From Zhengitettix transpicula (lineage: Eukaryota; Arthropoda; Insecta; Orthoptera; Tetrigidae): a stretch of DNA of 64,000 nt. Positions 33,495 to 44,982 of the stretch are shown here, piece after piece; position 1 is the first letter of the stretch; every line of letters begins with the position of its first letter. The stretch is taken from positions 243,455,601-243,519,600 of the forward strand of contig CM073590.1 in assembly GCA_037074705.1 (NCBI GenBank), given 5' to 3'. The notes beneath the pieces are model-generated. The model saw nothing but the letters and a program-made list of their open reading frames with translations. It did no database searches and had not been told where the DNA came from. Both the position numbers and the translations under genes were made by a program.

Positions 33495-33704
33495 TTTTAT
33501 TTTAGCCTAACAGGCTACATGAGGGTAATCCACGTGGTGGCAACTCCCCTTTAATAGCATTGGAAGGGATTTGAAAGGGGGGATGCGGAAGGGTAGAGGA
33601 TGGTAGCCAAGGGTTAACTAGTGCCCCCTGGGCTATGGTTTAAGGATCCTACCCGGCATTCGCCTAAAAGTAATGCAGGACAAACCCTAGAAAAACCTGC
33701 ATCA
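33495..33704 (-). mobile_element. Fam-R copy 12, 5'-truncated
   Basis: From the T-rich start and CTAACAGGCTACATGAGGG to AAAAACCTGCATCA. Confidence 0.8.
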
Positions 33705-33732
33705 AACAACAGCCAAATTGAGTGTTTTCAAC

Positions 33733-33810
33733 TGACGAGTGCAGTTCTGTCGCTCTAGGCTCTTCTCGGCACCCGAGGAAAGGAAACAAGGATCTCAGAA
33801 ACGTTGTGTG
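33733..33810 (+). other. CTGANGA...GAAACG module with CAACTGACGAGTGCAGTT leader
   Basis: The leader hairpin CAACTGACGAGTGCAGTT and the box TCGCTCTAGGCTCTTCT precede CCCGAGGAAAGGAAACAAGG, then ATCTCAGAAACGTTGTGTGG. The same leader occurs at 725-760 and 63186-63225, which shows that the module is part of a larger conserved sequence. Confidence 0.5.
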
Positions 33811-33863
33811 GAGTTTATTTACCCTTTTTCTTTGTCTGCTTTGGCTGTCTTTCTAAGTCATCA

Positions 33864-34335
33864 TTTTCTTTTTAGGGTAACAGGCTACATGAGGGTAAAT
33901 CCACATGGAGGCATCTCCCGTAGCATAGGAAAGGGAGTAAAATGGGGGATGCGGACGCGTAGAGGAAGGTAGCCAAGGTTTAACTAGGGGCTTCAGGGCT
34001 ATGGCTTAAGGATCCTACCCGGCAATTCGCCTAAAAGTGATGGAGGACAAACCCTGCATGAGATAGGTCGGGCATTGGGTACTTGTCCCACGCCACTGCC
34101 TAGATGGCGGGAGAGGAGTTTGCTGTGGTGTCGCAGCATTTCCTTCTCCGTGCCTCGACCAGTTTAGGAGGCAGCTGGCCGACTATTCCAATAGGAACAA
34201 CGTATTCCCAAGATCTGCACACCCCAGGAACCAAACAGGCGGTGGTGCCTCGGCTTGTGGAAACCTTAAACGGAGAGAGGAGGAGGCATCCCTAAAGGTA
34301 GCTCTTTCCGTCTCTCCAGAAAGGTTCTGTCTGCT
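33864..34335 (-). mobile_element. Fam-R copy 13
   Basis: Antisense, from the T-run and AGGGTAACAGGCTACATGAG to AAGGTTCTGTCTGCTCCGAA. The terminal hairpin has been lost. Confidence 0.8.
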
Positions 34336-35692
34336 CCGAACAAAGACTCTGTAAAGAAAAAAAGTGGATAATGTCTTCAACAATAATATAACATTTTCTT
34401 ATTAAAACAAACAAGACGGAGGAAAGGACCGTGAGGCTGGCCGACATGTGCGGCGCTCGAAGAAGAGAAAGCTGTTGGCCACTTTTATGTGAGGTTTAAA
34501 AAGAGTTACCACCGATGATGACCATCCTTGGAATCTCTCTGTATGTCAAGTACACGTTAACCTCTACGTGTTTCAGAAAAAGAGGTTGTTAAGAAGACGA
34601 TCACGTGGCCCTCAAGAAAATAAAAACTTCCTGAAAAAGCCGGAACCACGGAGTCTAGTGTCAACATTGGCGGCGGTGCGAAGTTAAGTATAAATATCTT
34701 CCTGAGCAATTAAAAATTTAAATTCTATACTGACTCAATGAAAAACAATGTCAATAAGAGCTGTAACTATATTAAAGAATATTTGTTTCCCTTAAAAATA
34801 TTTAAGATGGTGGCGAGTCTTTCCCAAAATAAAATAAAAAATTACTAACATCTTAAATGAATTTATAATTCAAATTTGGTAAATATATCATTCATTTTTG
34901 GACGATTACAAATAAAGAATATCCCCTTTAAGTCGACCCTCCAGATTGTCTTTTTTTATACATAAATTTATCTTTCAACACCTTTAGACATTTTTCCACC
35001 TTCAATGTACCTTATACAGAGCGTTTTTTAAAATGTTTTCAGTCTCCTTCCACTAAGAAATTTCTTGACGTTGAGTGAGTTCTCCAGAATTGGTTTCCAT
35101 TTTAATGTAGTAGGGCTGCGAATAATTTTACCCAGGGTCAGAACCCACAAGTCCCCAAGAAAGCGAAGCAATTCTAAAACCCCTGTGAAGATGAGACGCG
35201 AGTCGCTTGATTTTGATATCTCGTTCCCTCACCTGGGGGAAACGACGTCCCCTTTTACCCGAGTAAATCTAAAATTGTTGTTGAAAATACTGTTTATTAG
35301 GAAGTCTCTCAAGCCCTGTCTTATTGTAAGACAGTATTTCATTGTTTTTATGAAAAAACAATCACATTAAATTATTTAATAAAAACTCACCATTGTCTTT
35401 CGATTTAATTCCCGAAGCGATTCGAATCTCCGACCCAAGTTTCCATAATAACAACAACAATTTAAGAATACAGCTTCAGACATTTTGCTGTGCTAATTTT
35501 TATCCAGTAGATCTTATGAGACAACAACAACCAAAAAAAAAATTGTTACCAGACATTGTGGATGGTCAGTGGAGTCTCCCATGCCCCAGGACCTTATGAA
35601 ATCACTTCCTGCCTTAATCTGGATTTGAAAACTTGTTGACAATATTATTTAGATTATTCGGGTATTCAACTGTCTTGGAGTTTTTATTTTGA
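34336..35692. other. AT-rich spacer with no supported gene
   Basis: The 101-codon frame at 35065-35370 and the 68-codon frame at 35393-35599 show no recognisable domain. Nothing else stands out. Confidence 0.45.
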
Positions 35693-36026
35693 GGTGTAGA
35701 CAGCCTATGTCTAGGGTTAATCCACATAGTGGCAACTCCCCTCTTATAGCATAGGAAAGGGATTTGAAAGGGGGGATGTGGAAGGGCAGAGGAAGGTAGC
35801 CAAGGGTTAACTAGGGGCCCCCGGACTATGGTTTAAGGATCCAAACCGGCATTCGTCTAAAATTGATGCAGGACAAACCCTAGAAAACCTGCATCAGGTA
35901 GGTCGGGCATTGGGTACTTGTCCCACACCCTTCCGATAGCGGGAGAGGAGTTTTGCTGTGTAGACGCAGCGTTACCTTATCCGATCCTCACCCAGTTTGG
36001 GAGGCAGCTGGCCGACTGTTCCAATG
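35693..36026 (-). mobile_element. Fam-R copy 14, GTGTAGACAG subfamily, 5'-truncated
   Basis: GGTGTAGACAGCCTATGTCT through to GGCCGACTGTTCCAATGAAG. It is followed after 11 bp by copy 15 in the same orientation, giving a head-to-tail pair. Confidence 0.8.
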
Positions 36027-36037
36027 AAGAAGAAGAA

Positions 36038-36484
36038 CGTGTAGACAGGCTATGTATAGGATATTCCACATAGTGGCAACTCCTCTCTTATAGCATAGGA
36101 AAGATAGTGAAAAGGGGGGGGGGATGCGGAAAGGTAGAGGAAGGTAGCCAAGGGTTAACTAGTGGACCCCCCGGGCTATGGTTTAAGGATCCTACCTGGA
36201 AATTCTCCTCAAAGTGATGCACGGAAAACAGTAGAAAAACCTACATCAGGTAGGTCGGGCATTGTGGTACTTGTCCCACGCCCTTCCCTGGATGGCGGGA
36301 GAGGAGAGTCCTGTGGGGACGCAGCATTTACTTGTCCATGCCTCGTCAAGTTTAAGAGAGGCAGCTGGCCGACTGTTCCAATGGGAACAGACAACAACTC
36401 TTACTGTATGCCCAAAGAACTACGACCCCCCGGAACATACAACTCTTAAAAAGAGGCCGAGGTGCCTTGGCATGTGCGAATCGT
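36038..36484 (-). mobile_element. Fam-R copy 15 with extended 5' flank
   Basis: GTGTAGACAGGCTATGTATA to the CCGAGGTGCCTTGG palindrome and CGAATCGTTGTC. The sequence beyond (36485-36850) also follows copy 16, so either the pair was duplicated as a block or some Fam-R elements are longer. Confidence 0.8.
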
Positions 36485-36850
36485 TGTCTTAGGAGTAGAA
36501 AGGTGAGTAAGAAAGAGGGGGAAAAAAGGGAAAGAGAAGAAAAACAGAGAGAAAGAGGCGGCGGGTTAAAGAGATGATCAGCAAAACAAATGTGTAGAGA
36601 CTCCAACGTGTTTGGAACAGTACTGAAAAATACTCTGTTGGTCATCAGTGAGAGAACAACAACACTCACAGGATCCGAGTCAGAAATTTTTAACCTGCCT
36701 TTTTATTTGTTTTTCTTGTTCTCTTTTCTTTATCTTTTTTTGTTTTCTTCGCCTTTGTTCATCCGAATAATCTAAATGATAACGTCACTTCCGTCTTAAA
36801 ACCCGCCGCGTGGCCTTATTATAATTTACCAGCCATTGGGGGCCGGGCGG
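36485..36850. repeat. Segment U, copy 1 (duplicated flank of Fam-R)
   Basis: Shares with 40181-40590 the runs AAAGGTGAGTAAGAAA, AGACTCCAACGTGTTT, GAACAGTACTGAAAA, CGAGTCAGAAATTTT, CATCCGAATAATCT, GATAACGTCACTTCCG and GTGGCCTTATTATAATTTAC. It contains no coding frame. Confidence 0.8.
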
Positions 36851-36870
36851 GGGGCGGGGGAGGGGGAGAG
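36838..36870 (+). repeat. G-quadruplex-prone G-run cluster
   Basis: GGGGGCCGGGCGGGGGGCGG followed by GGGAGGGGGAG provides more than four G-tracts with short loops. Confidence 0.7.
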
Positions 36871-37902
36871 AAAAAAATTATTATTATATTACTTGTCTTC
36901 TTCCGTCTGTGCAGGTGGAGGCCACGCAGAGGGCGTCGTAACCACGATGTGAACGACCTTAATATTCTCTCTCTCTAGCCGCCGCACCGCCTACAACTAT
37001 TTAAACGGAAGGTGAGAGAAAGGATCCCGGATCTACACGTACCTGGTTTTTTCTTTTAAAAAAAAAATCCTAACAACGGCTGGAACATTGATTGATATTT
37101 ATTAAGGTCAGTTCATAATTGTTAAATGATCAATATAATTAACCGAAAATAAAAAAGCAATGAAATAAAGATCCCTGCTGTTTACAATTGATTAATACAG
37201 TGAAAAAAATAGGTAATTATTATAAAAAAAATTATAAATATAAAATATTATTAAAAAAGAAAATTTTTGCTTATAAACTATTAATAAAATATTTTATAAA
37301 TCCCTAAACATTTAAATTGAAGTTTCAAACGAAGAAAAAATAATCCCTCCCTGCTGCACAGTTGAAAGCAACACTGTAATTAAAACAGCGGCATAAACAA
37401 TGTTTTAAAAAATATAATGACGTTTCGTTACCTACTTTTTTCCCCCCTCCTTCTTCATGGTCACGAAGTAAAATTAGTAGCTATAAAGAAAACTTCAGAG
37501 TTTTCTTCATCGACAAATTGAATTAACTTTAACTACATAACCATTTTTTTTCGGTCAAGTAACAACCTTGAAGGAGGGACAAAAATGGGGTCCCGAAACG
37601 TCTTAAAAATAAATTAAACTGCCAATTACAGGTCATAAATACATTTATTTATATATGTAATTAAAAATAGGCGTATCATAAAAAAATATTACTGAGGATT
37701 TAGAATTATTTAACATCCACAGTCCCTAGAACCTAGAATCTGGCTCATGATGTGAACAAGAAATTCTATAAAGATACCTTTAATTAATAATTCCCTCCTT
37801 TTAAACTTAATTACAGAAGGATTATTTTAATATAAATCTAATTCTGTCAATTTATTAACCTATTGTTTTTGTTTTTTTAAGAACTAGATTTTTATTATAT
37901 TA
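36871..37902. other. AT-rich spacer with an opposed pair of modules
   Basis: Modules at 37430-37460 (minus: ATGAAGAAGGAGGGGGG..., then AACGAAACGTCAT) and 37567-37600 (plus: TTGAAGGA, stem GGGAC...GTCCC, GAAACGTC) are about 110 bp apart and inverted. Nothing else is recognised. Confidence 0.45.
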
Positions 37903-38659
37903 CTAGCTGGGGGTTGCCCGGCGTTGCTCGTGTACTTATTTATATAAACTCGAAAAAGTATTTAATTGATTACTTAAATATATTCCTTGAGTACTTCAGG
38001 ATATAATCGTCACTCAGTCTTCATACATTACGAAATATTACATTGATGTAATTGTTAGCTAGACTCACAACTAATACAGCGCGAAAATTAACTTACATTT
38101 TCCCCCCAAGTATGGTAAAGTAATTCGTATTCTTCTTTATTATCATTCGATGGAATATTGCTGCATAAAATTATACTTTTTATTTAAAGAAAATATTTCT
38201 GCTTTATTTAATTCCTAATAATCTCCTTCGTTCGTTGCTTAGTAACGTCTCTCTCTCGCGTGACGTCATTGTCTCTTGGCGCGCAGTAATTTAATATTTA
38301 ATGATCACGGTTTTTAATTATAATTCTTTCCACATGTATACTTTATATTAAATAAAAATATTTCTGTTTTATTTCATTACGAAATACAGAACTATATTTA
38401 GGATGCGTCAATGTCTTGAAAACTTATGACGTCATCGTCTCGCGCAGTAATTTAACACTAATTCGTAACTTATTTCAATTATAATTATTTCCACGTTTAT
38501 TCTAGGGGTTTCTCACCCTCACAGTACCGGTTCTCGATTTTGGCAGAATACGTATACCAATTTTTGTTGCATTCTGTCCACGCGATAAAATTTGTATAAA
38601 GAACAACGTAAATACAAACATACATACATACAAATATACTCCCTTTTTTATTATATAGA
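37903..38659 (-). mobile_element. Short Helitron, copy A (minus)
   Basis: On the minus strand: host A, then TCTATATAATAAAAAAGG..., ending GCCGGGCAACCCCCAGCTAG, host T. It is 757 bp. It aligns end to end with copy B at 40919-41670 in the opposite orientation, including ATTTACGTTGTTCTTTATAC, GTGACGTCA and CGAGCAACGCCGGGCAACCC. There is no Rep/helicase coding. The 3' end module is the same as that of the 2.8-kb Helitron at 22594. Confidence 0.85.
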
Positions 38660-39738
38660 TTTGATTAACCATAATAATGGCAGAGTCACAGACTCCTTCC
38701 TCCATGTTATTTGTCTTTTTATTAATTATTTTACTTAAAATTGTGAACATCTGAGGCTTTTTTTTTTGCCAATATCTTATCATTAAGGATGACATGTGAG
38801 TATAAGATGTCCTTGTTTTTTTTTAAAATAAAATAAAATTAAATAAAAAATTATATTAGAGACACTTTTAAGACATGAGTAGAACATCCCTCTTCATTTA
38901 ATAAATAAAAAAAAATCCCCCCTCCCATACACAAAATTATCCCACATTAAGGAATAAAATTCTCTAATGCAGTTTGAAATTGTTCTTACTCTAGAAAACA
39001 GTTACTTGACTTATTCCTCATTCAGGAGTAATGGATTCAATAAATCTTAACCTAAAAAATAATATTAAAAATTTTCCAATATCCTAATGTTTTTACCTAT
39101 TTTTATGTTTTTACCTATTTTTATAATTGCTGTGGTTTTTATTTGTATTGATTCCAATGTCTGTGGCAGCCCCTGAAGTTGATATTTGGTGTTAAACCTG
39201 TACTGACCATTATTATTTACAGGTTTATTATTATTATTATTCCTATCTTAATCCCCCAGAATATATTTTTTTAAATTACAAAAAAATATTTTCTAAACTA
39301 ATTATAAACCAATAATTGGCCACTTGTCCCTCCAAGGCTTCTTGTTTATTTTTTTTTAAAAAAATTGTTTGTGTCTCTCTCTGCAAACTTCCTTAGCCTC
39401 AAAAACTGGAGCCAATGTTTGTAGCTAAGTATAAAAAAAATTATATAGAAATGGATGAACGCAGCCAAAGTAGTCAGAAATAATTTTTTTTTTTAAAAAA
39501 AACAAAAATTTAACAACGTTTCGTCCTCAATCTGTGTAAATAAAAATTATATTTAAACAAGGGTTGGCCCAAAATGGTTTAGTATAAAAATATATTTAAT
39601 TTACAACGTATTGTCATGTTATCCCAAAATATTCAAGTTATACAAAGAAATGAGAACCACAACAGTACCATGTGGAACCCCTAATCTATGCGTGTTCTAA
39701 ATACAAATGAAAACGCTCACAAGGAGTGGGGTCCTTTG
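38660..39738. other. AT-rich spacer between the two Helitrons
   Basis: Low-complexity A/T runs. A weak module GAGGACGAAACGTTG on the minus strand lies at about 39514-39540. No gene. Confidence 0.5.
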
Positions 39739-40180
39739 TTTTTTTTAGGGTAACAGGCTACATGAGGGTAATCCACATAGTGACAACTCCCCTCTTATAG
39801 CATAGGAAAGGGAGTGAAAGGGGGGATGCGGAATGGTAGAGGAAGGTAGGCAGGAGTTGACTAGGGGCCCATGGGACTATAGTTTAAGGATCCTACGGGG
39901 CAATTCGCCTAAAAGTGATGCAGGACAAACCCTAGAAACCCAGGAATCAGGTAGGTCGGGTACTTGGTACTTGTCCCACGCCCTTCCCTGGATGCTGGGA
40001 GAGGGGTTTGCTGTGGGGACGCAGCTTTCCCCTCTCCGTGCCTCGACCAGTTTAGGAGGCAGCTGGCCGACTGTTCCAATGAGACCAGCCAACAACTCTT
40101 ACCGTACGCCCCAAGGTCAGCGACCCCCGGAACATACACCTCTCAGAACAGGCCGAGGTGCCTCGGTTTGTGGCAACCGT
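39739..40180 (-). mobile_element. Fam-R copy 16 with extended 5' flank
   Basis: T-run, then AGGGTAACAGGCTACATGAG, to GCCGAGGTGCCTCGGTTTGTGG. It joins segment U copy 2 at the same point as copy 15 joins copy 1. Confidence 0.85.
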
Positions 40181-40590
40181 TGTCTTGGGAGTACAAAGGT
40201 GAGTAAGAAAAAGGAGAAAAAGTCAAAGAGAAGACAAACGGAAAGATAGAAGCGGGTTAAGGAAATGGCGTTAAAGATCTTCGAGAAGATCAGCAAAAAA
40301 AAAATCTGTAGAAACTCCAACGTGTTTCGAACAGTACTGAAAACAACTCTGTTCGTCATTAGTCAGACGCGCGCAACATGAAGGTCCGAGTCAGAAATTT
40401 TTTAACCCGCCGTTTTCTTTGTTTTTCTTCTTTGCTTTGCTTTACCTTTTTTTTTTCAATTTTCTTTGCCTGTTTTCACTTTTTCTTCTTCATCCGAATA
40501 ATCTGAATGATAACGTCACTTCCGCCGTGAAGCTCGCCGCGTGGCCTTATTATAATTTACCAGCTATGGGGGGGGGGGGTGTGGCGCGGG
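40181..40590. repeat. Segment U, copy 2
   Basis: Direct-orientation counterpart of 36485-36850. It ends in a G-rich run (40567-40600), as copy 1 does. Confidence 0.8.
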
Positions 40591-40599
40591 GGGGGGGAC

Positions 40600-40731
40600 C
40601 ATGTGGGAACCTTAGTTCAAAAAACCAGAGAGATGTGAAGGCATCACCTCCCCCCCCCCAGAGGGTAGCCTCCGCCAGAGCGCTCTGGGAGGAATCACCT
40701 GCGAGAGAACAACCCTCACAGGCTTCCTTGG
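40600..40731 (-). mobile_element. Fam-R copy 17, 5' end only
   Basis: GTGGGAACCTTAGTTCAAAA through to the hairpin CCTGCGAGAGAACAACCCTCACAGG. It carries only the 5' part of the element, which is unusual for target-primed retroposons and suggests a deletion. Confidence 0.7.
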
Positions 40732-40918
40732 AGGGTCCTTCAGCAATAATCAATTTTGTGAAGAAGATGGAGGACCATGAATCGGACGTTTCAGTCTTGT
40801 AAGAGGGAAGATGGTGTTTCCTTGTTAGTAATATAATTGAAGTGTTTCATAACCCCTGCTCTAAGTAAATATGAGCTACACATAGTTTCACCAACGTTGC
40901 TAAGAAACCTCTTTACAA
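40732..40918. other. Spacer
   Basis: No recognisable feature between the Fam-R fragment and the Helitron. Confidence 0.4.
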
Positions 40919-41670
40919 TCTATATAATAAAAAAGGTAGTATATTTGTATGTATGTATGTTTGTATTTACGTTGTTCTTTATACAAATTTTATCGCGTGG
41001 ACAGAATGCAACAAAAATTGGTAAACGTATTCTGCCAAAATCTAGAACCGGTACTGTGGGGGTGAGAAACCCCTAGAATAAACGTGGAAATAATTATAAT
41101 TGAAATAAGTTACGAATTAGTGTTAAATTACTGCGCGAGACGATGACGTCATAAGTTTTCAAGACATTGACGCATCCTAAATATAGTTCTGTATTTCGTA
41201 ATGAAATAAAGCAGAAATATTTTTATTTAATATAAACTATACATGTGGAAAGAATTATAATTGAAAACCGTGATCATTAAATATTAATTTACTGCGCGCC
41301 AAGAGACAATGACGTCACGCGAGAGAAAGACGTTACTACGCAACGAACAAAGGAAATATCTCCTTTATTAGGAATGAAATAAAGCAGAAACATGTTCTTT
41401 AAATAAAAAGTATAATTTTATACAGCAATATTCCATCGAATGATAATAAAGAAGAAGAATACGAATTACTTTACCATCCTTGGGGAAAATGTAAGTTAAT
41501 TAGTTGTGAGTCTAGCTAACAATTTCATCAATGTAATATTTCGTAATGTATGAAGACTGAGTGACGATTATATCCTGAAATACTCAAGGAATATATTTAA
41601 GTATTCAATTAAATACTTTTTCGAGTTATATAAATAAGTACACGAGCAACGCCGGGCAACCCCCAGCTAG
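40919..41670 (+). mobile_element. Short Helitron, copy B (plus)
   Basis: Host A, TCTATATAATAAAAAAGG at the 5' end, and GCCGGGCAACCCCCAGCTAG at the 3' end followed by host T. It is 752 bp and homologous to copy A over its full length. Both tips obey the Helitron TC/CTRR rules. A GTATGTATGTTTGTATTT microsatellite follows the 5' end, as in the larger Helitron. Confidence 0.85.
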
Positions 41671-42421
41671 TTAAAAATAATATTTATCGTCGGAAAGTCC
41701 TCATATGCCCCCCTCATTTTTTTTTCTCTCCTCACAAGAAAAACACGTACATTACCTCAACGTAATTTTCCCCATTTTCTCAGAGTGCTCCCATTTGTTT
41801 CCTCTTGGATTTTCCTAGTAAATAATAACTCCGTGTCTTGCTCCTTAAGATTGCCTTGCCATTCTACAACTGGTTTTCAGGATCAGGTTAATCTCCACAC
41901 ACAAAGTGAGGGTTTCAGGGAAAATGTCGCTGAATTTCCTTCTTTTGCTGCGCCATATTGTAGTGACTCATATATAAAATAACATTGTAAACAATAAATT
42001 ATGGTCACGGACCTTTAAATTCCATGACCATGCTTAAAAAAACGTCGTTTTGGAATTAATGTTGTGCGACGAGGATGCTGAAAACTTACCCAATGACCAG
42101 AGGACTTCTTGTATGAAAATAACTTTGAAGATGACGATATTTAATTCTGGGGATCTCAATTAGTATTAAAAGCTTTTTCTTTTTTGGATCAGTAATATTA
42201 ATTGTGATTATTTAAGTACTTTGAAAATTTTCGAGAAAAATAAATATTTATTAAAAACGTTCTGTTGAAGAACTTTTTTTCTAAATTCTGGGAGGCGACT
42301 CGTCGCTTTTTTTTGATGACGTCAGTGCGTGACGTCATCCGGCTGTCGATTGAAACAGGTATAGGAAATAGAGAATTACATTTTGTTTACTCTGATAAGG
42401 ATGATTTATAAATAAATAAAT

Positions 42422-42461
<40 letters not shown>
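41671..42461. other. AT-rich spacer ending in (AC)n(AT)n
   Basis: No gene. Near 41940-42000, CGCCATATTGTAGTGACTC and TAACATTGTAAAC resemble part of the diverged Helitron at 50125-50180. The compound microsatellite at 42421-42461 is the target of LTR-Y2. Confidence 0.5.
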
Positions 42462-43043
42462 TGTAATGATTGTCCTTTTTATTACTTAATATTAAAAAAA
42501 TAAACTTTATTACATTGAAACTACAAAAAATACATTAAAAAATATTGTTGGGCGCCAGCATTGGTCTGCATAAAATTAAAATTAGCTCCGGCTTGATTAA
42601 AAAGTTCTCCTTCTCAACAGGGTAATGTGGGCGGTTCGGTGGCTATTCAAGAACAGAGCCTATTTCCGCACTGTGTAAAAGAATTCCACTTTTGAATGTA
42701 CTTTACATATATTGTGATGCTTATTTTACTTGTGGCGTCAGCACACGATCTCCTTCTACGGCCTCCCCGCGATAGACGTCCCTCAAAACCTCTGCGTCTC
42801 CGTCTCCCTGCGTCTCCATGTCTGCCTGCGTCTCTCTGTCTGCCCTTTTGGCCTCACGGGTTCGGAGTATTTATTCGAACTCCGCCCCCCCCCCCAAATG
42901 ATGCAAAAAAAAGGGACGCGAACCCGCGATTTCTTTTGGCCTTCTCAGGCCGAAACACGTGCACGCCTAATGTATTCATACTCAGGCCTCCTCAGGCCCG
43001 CGGTGGACACAAGGGCGGACACTTAAGGTCGTTATTCACTACA
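42462..43043 (-). mobile_element. LTR-Y2: solo-LTR-like element, 582 bp
   Basis: On the minus strand: TGTAGTGAATAACGACC...to...GACAATCATTACA, with ATAT on each side. It is homologous to Y1 and to the element starting at 63557. TGGCGCCCAACA near its end (42545-42556, minus strand) resembles a gypsy-type primer-binding site, but the ATAT flanks argue that the whole 582 bp is the LTR. Confidence 0.75.
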
Positions 43044-43254
43044 ATATATATATATATACATTGTAATAAATTACTGGATTAACAATTAATTAGCCCCACG
43101 TTGGTGAAGCCATTAAATTAAATGAATCAATTAACAAAAAAATTTGAATAATTAGCCACACGTTGAAGACGTCGAAAATATAATGATTAACAACATTTAC
43201 TAAGCTTTAAAAGAAATTTATTATTGTTGATTTAATTTACAACGTACAAGACCT
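43044..43254. other. (TA)n and AT-rich spacer
   Basis: A further TTGTAATAAATTACTGG start at 43061, next to the TA tract, looks like the beginning of another TGTAA element. I cannot find its end. Confidence 0.35.
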
Positions 43255-43327
43255 AGATATATAAAATTTGCTTTTAATCTTGTAATCCAGGATCGTTTAA
43301 TCCGGTCAATGTAACACTTGGTACAAT
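43255..43327 (-). pseudogene. PLE GIY-YIG endonuclease remnant 3
   Basis: The minus strand translates CTKCYIDRIKRSWITRLKAN, aligning with the CYIGQTKRxxLTRIK peptide of the remnants at 4529, 4750 and 53006. The invariant Gly of YIG has become Asp. It is a decayed fragment. Confidence 0.5.
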
Positions 43328-43539
43328 ATTTACAATTAAGTTTATAAATTACGTTATTTTGATCATATGTGATGTTTTAAATACTTTATTTAAGGGTCAA
43401 CTCAAATTAGAGACCAAGGAATTGTCGTCCGTTGTTACCTGTTACATAGAATACGTTTTATATTTTGTGTAATTTCCTAATTTGGGTTAAATATTTTATG
43501 GATCCTTACAGTACATTATAAATTTGAGTAATTTCTCTT

Positions 43540-44250
43540 CTATGTATTTTATTATCTTCATAAAACGACTCATTAATCTTGTATCCCTTCTTTGTGTTTC
43601 ATCAGTTACACAGTTTCTCTTCTACTTATTTTACTATTTAAAGTGACCCTTGTTTTTCTTCCTTCAGTTTCATAAGTTTCCGTTCTGCGTATTTTTATTA
43701 TTTTTTTTTTAAGAAAATGACTTTTGATATTCTTTTTCGTATTTTAATTATCTATATTATTTTATCTTCTATGTGTTTTCCTATTTAAAGTGGCATATTG
43801 ACCCTTGTTTTTCTTTTTTCAGTTTCATAAGTTTCCATTCTGCGTATTTTTATTATTTTTTTTAAGAAAATGTCTTTTGATATTCTTTTTCGTATTTTAA
43901 TTATCTATATTATTTTATCTTCTACGTGTTTTACTATATAAAGTGGCAAGTTGACCTTGGTTTTCTATCTTAATTTTCCTAAGTTTCCATTCTGCGTTTT
44001 TTTCTTATTTTTATTAAGAAAATGACACTTAATATTCTTTTTCGTATTTTAATTAGCTATATTATTTTTATCTTCTACGTGCTTTATTTTGTAATTAAAA
44101 AATGTGCGTTTTGACTTTCTCTGTATTTCATCATTCCTTCTAAGTATTTTTATTATTTACTTAAAATGGCGTATTTTTCTTCTTTCACTTCTTCGTATTT
44201 CATCAATTATGTATTTTGTCTTCTACATATTTTAATTAAATAGGCGTATT
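43540..44250. repeat. Tandem repeat of about 155 bp, four decaying units
   Basis: Units contain CTTGTTTTTCTT, TTTCATAAGTTTCCRTTCTG, CGTATTTTTATTATTTTTTT, AAGAAAATG and CTTTTTCGTATTTTAATTA. They begin near 43640, 43797 and 43950, with a weaker one at about 44110. It follows the PLE remnant, and part of the same sequence recurs at 54340-54680, so the array probably belongs to that PLE lineage. Confidence 0.7.
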
Positions 44251-44339
44251 GAGAATTATTGCCTTGTTAGATGCCACTTTGCCTTAGCAGTCACAAGGAC
44301 TGTTTAGTAGATAATGAGAGAGTATAATGAATAAGGCGG

Positions 44340-44642
44340 ATGGCGGAGGACGTTTCCAGTGTTACGTGTGTATTGGGGTTAAGTCGATCCCAGTTGAGTG
44401 ACAGGCAGGCCTCTGGTTCCCAACCTTGCATATGTGGGACGTGGGGAATCATGCGTGTCCAGCACGCTCAAGCAAGGACGCCGTTCCTTACCTTAATCTG
44501 CCTCCACCATCGGCGCTGCACCGTCCTCTGCCCTCCAAGGACTCGGTGCGGCCATCCCTGTAGTAGTCACGCGGACGACGCAAGGATAAGCCCCAAATTA
44601 CGTTTCACAGTTCAAAACGTCTATAGATTTATTATTCTTTAG
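44340..44642 (+). other. 100-codon open frame, Cys-rich, unrecognised
   Basis: MAEDVSSVTCVLGLSRSQ... with seven or eight Cys residues (CICGTWG, CLHHRRCTVLCPPRTRC). It lies in a GC-richer patch without recognisable repeat identity. There is no known domain and no signal peptide. It may be accidental. Confidence 0.2.
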
Positions 44643-44777
44643 TCCTCCAATGAGAAACTAGGGATCCGTCACACGTATATATATATATATATGGGTATAA
44701 TAACTAGTAATATAGAAATATAAATGTTAATGCGCCAATAAGGCGGAATGTAAAGTTTAATAAGCAAATTTTATAAA

Positions 44778-44813
44778 CGACGTTTCGTACTTACAATAGG
44801 ATCTCTTCAGGTA
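44778..44813 (-). other. CTGANGA...GAAACG module, minus strand
   Basis: Minus strand: ACCTGAAGAGATCCTATTGT, then AAGTACGAAACGTCG. It is preceded by a (TA)n tract at 44676-44692. Confidence 0.4.
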
Positions 44814-44982
44814 TTAATTAACTAGGTTGGTAGAGTGGGTAAGCGTGGATCCCAGGCGCCAGAATACAACCGTTTTAGATAATCGAGACTGCCGTATGGG
44901 GCGTTTAATCCGAGTGGGAAACAACTCTAAAGTATCGTTGTTGATCAAGTTCATCCAATGATGTTTATGGGAGTATCCGGCT

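Noticed and set aside
44820..44870. tRNA-like GGTTGGTAGAGTGGGTAAGC
   Set aside because: Only a loose A-box resemblance. No B box or foldable arms follow.
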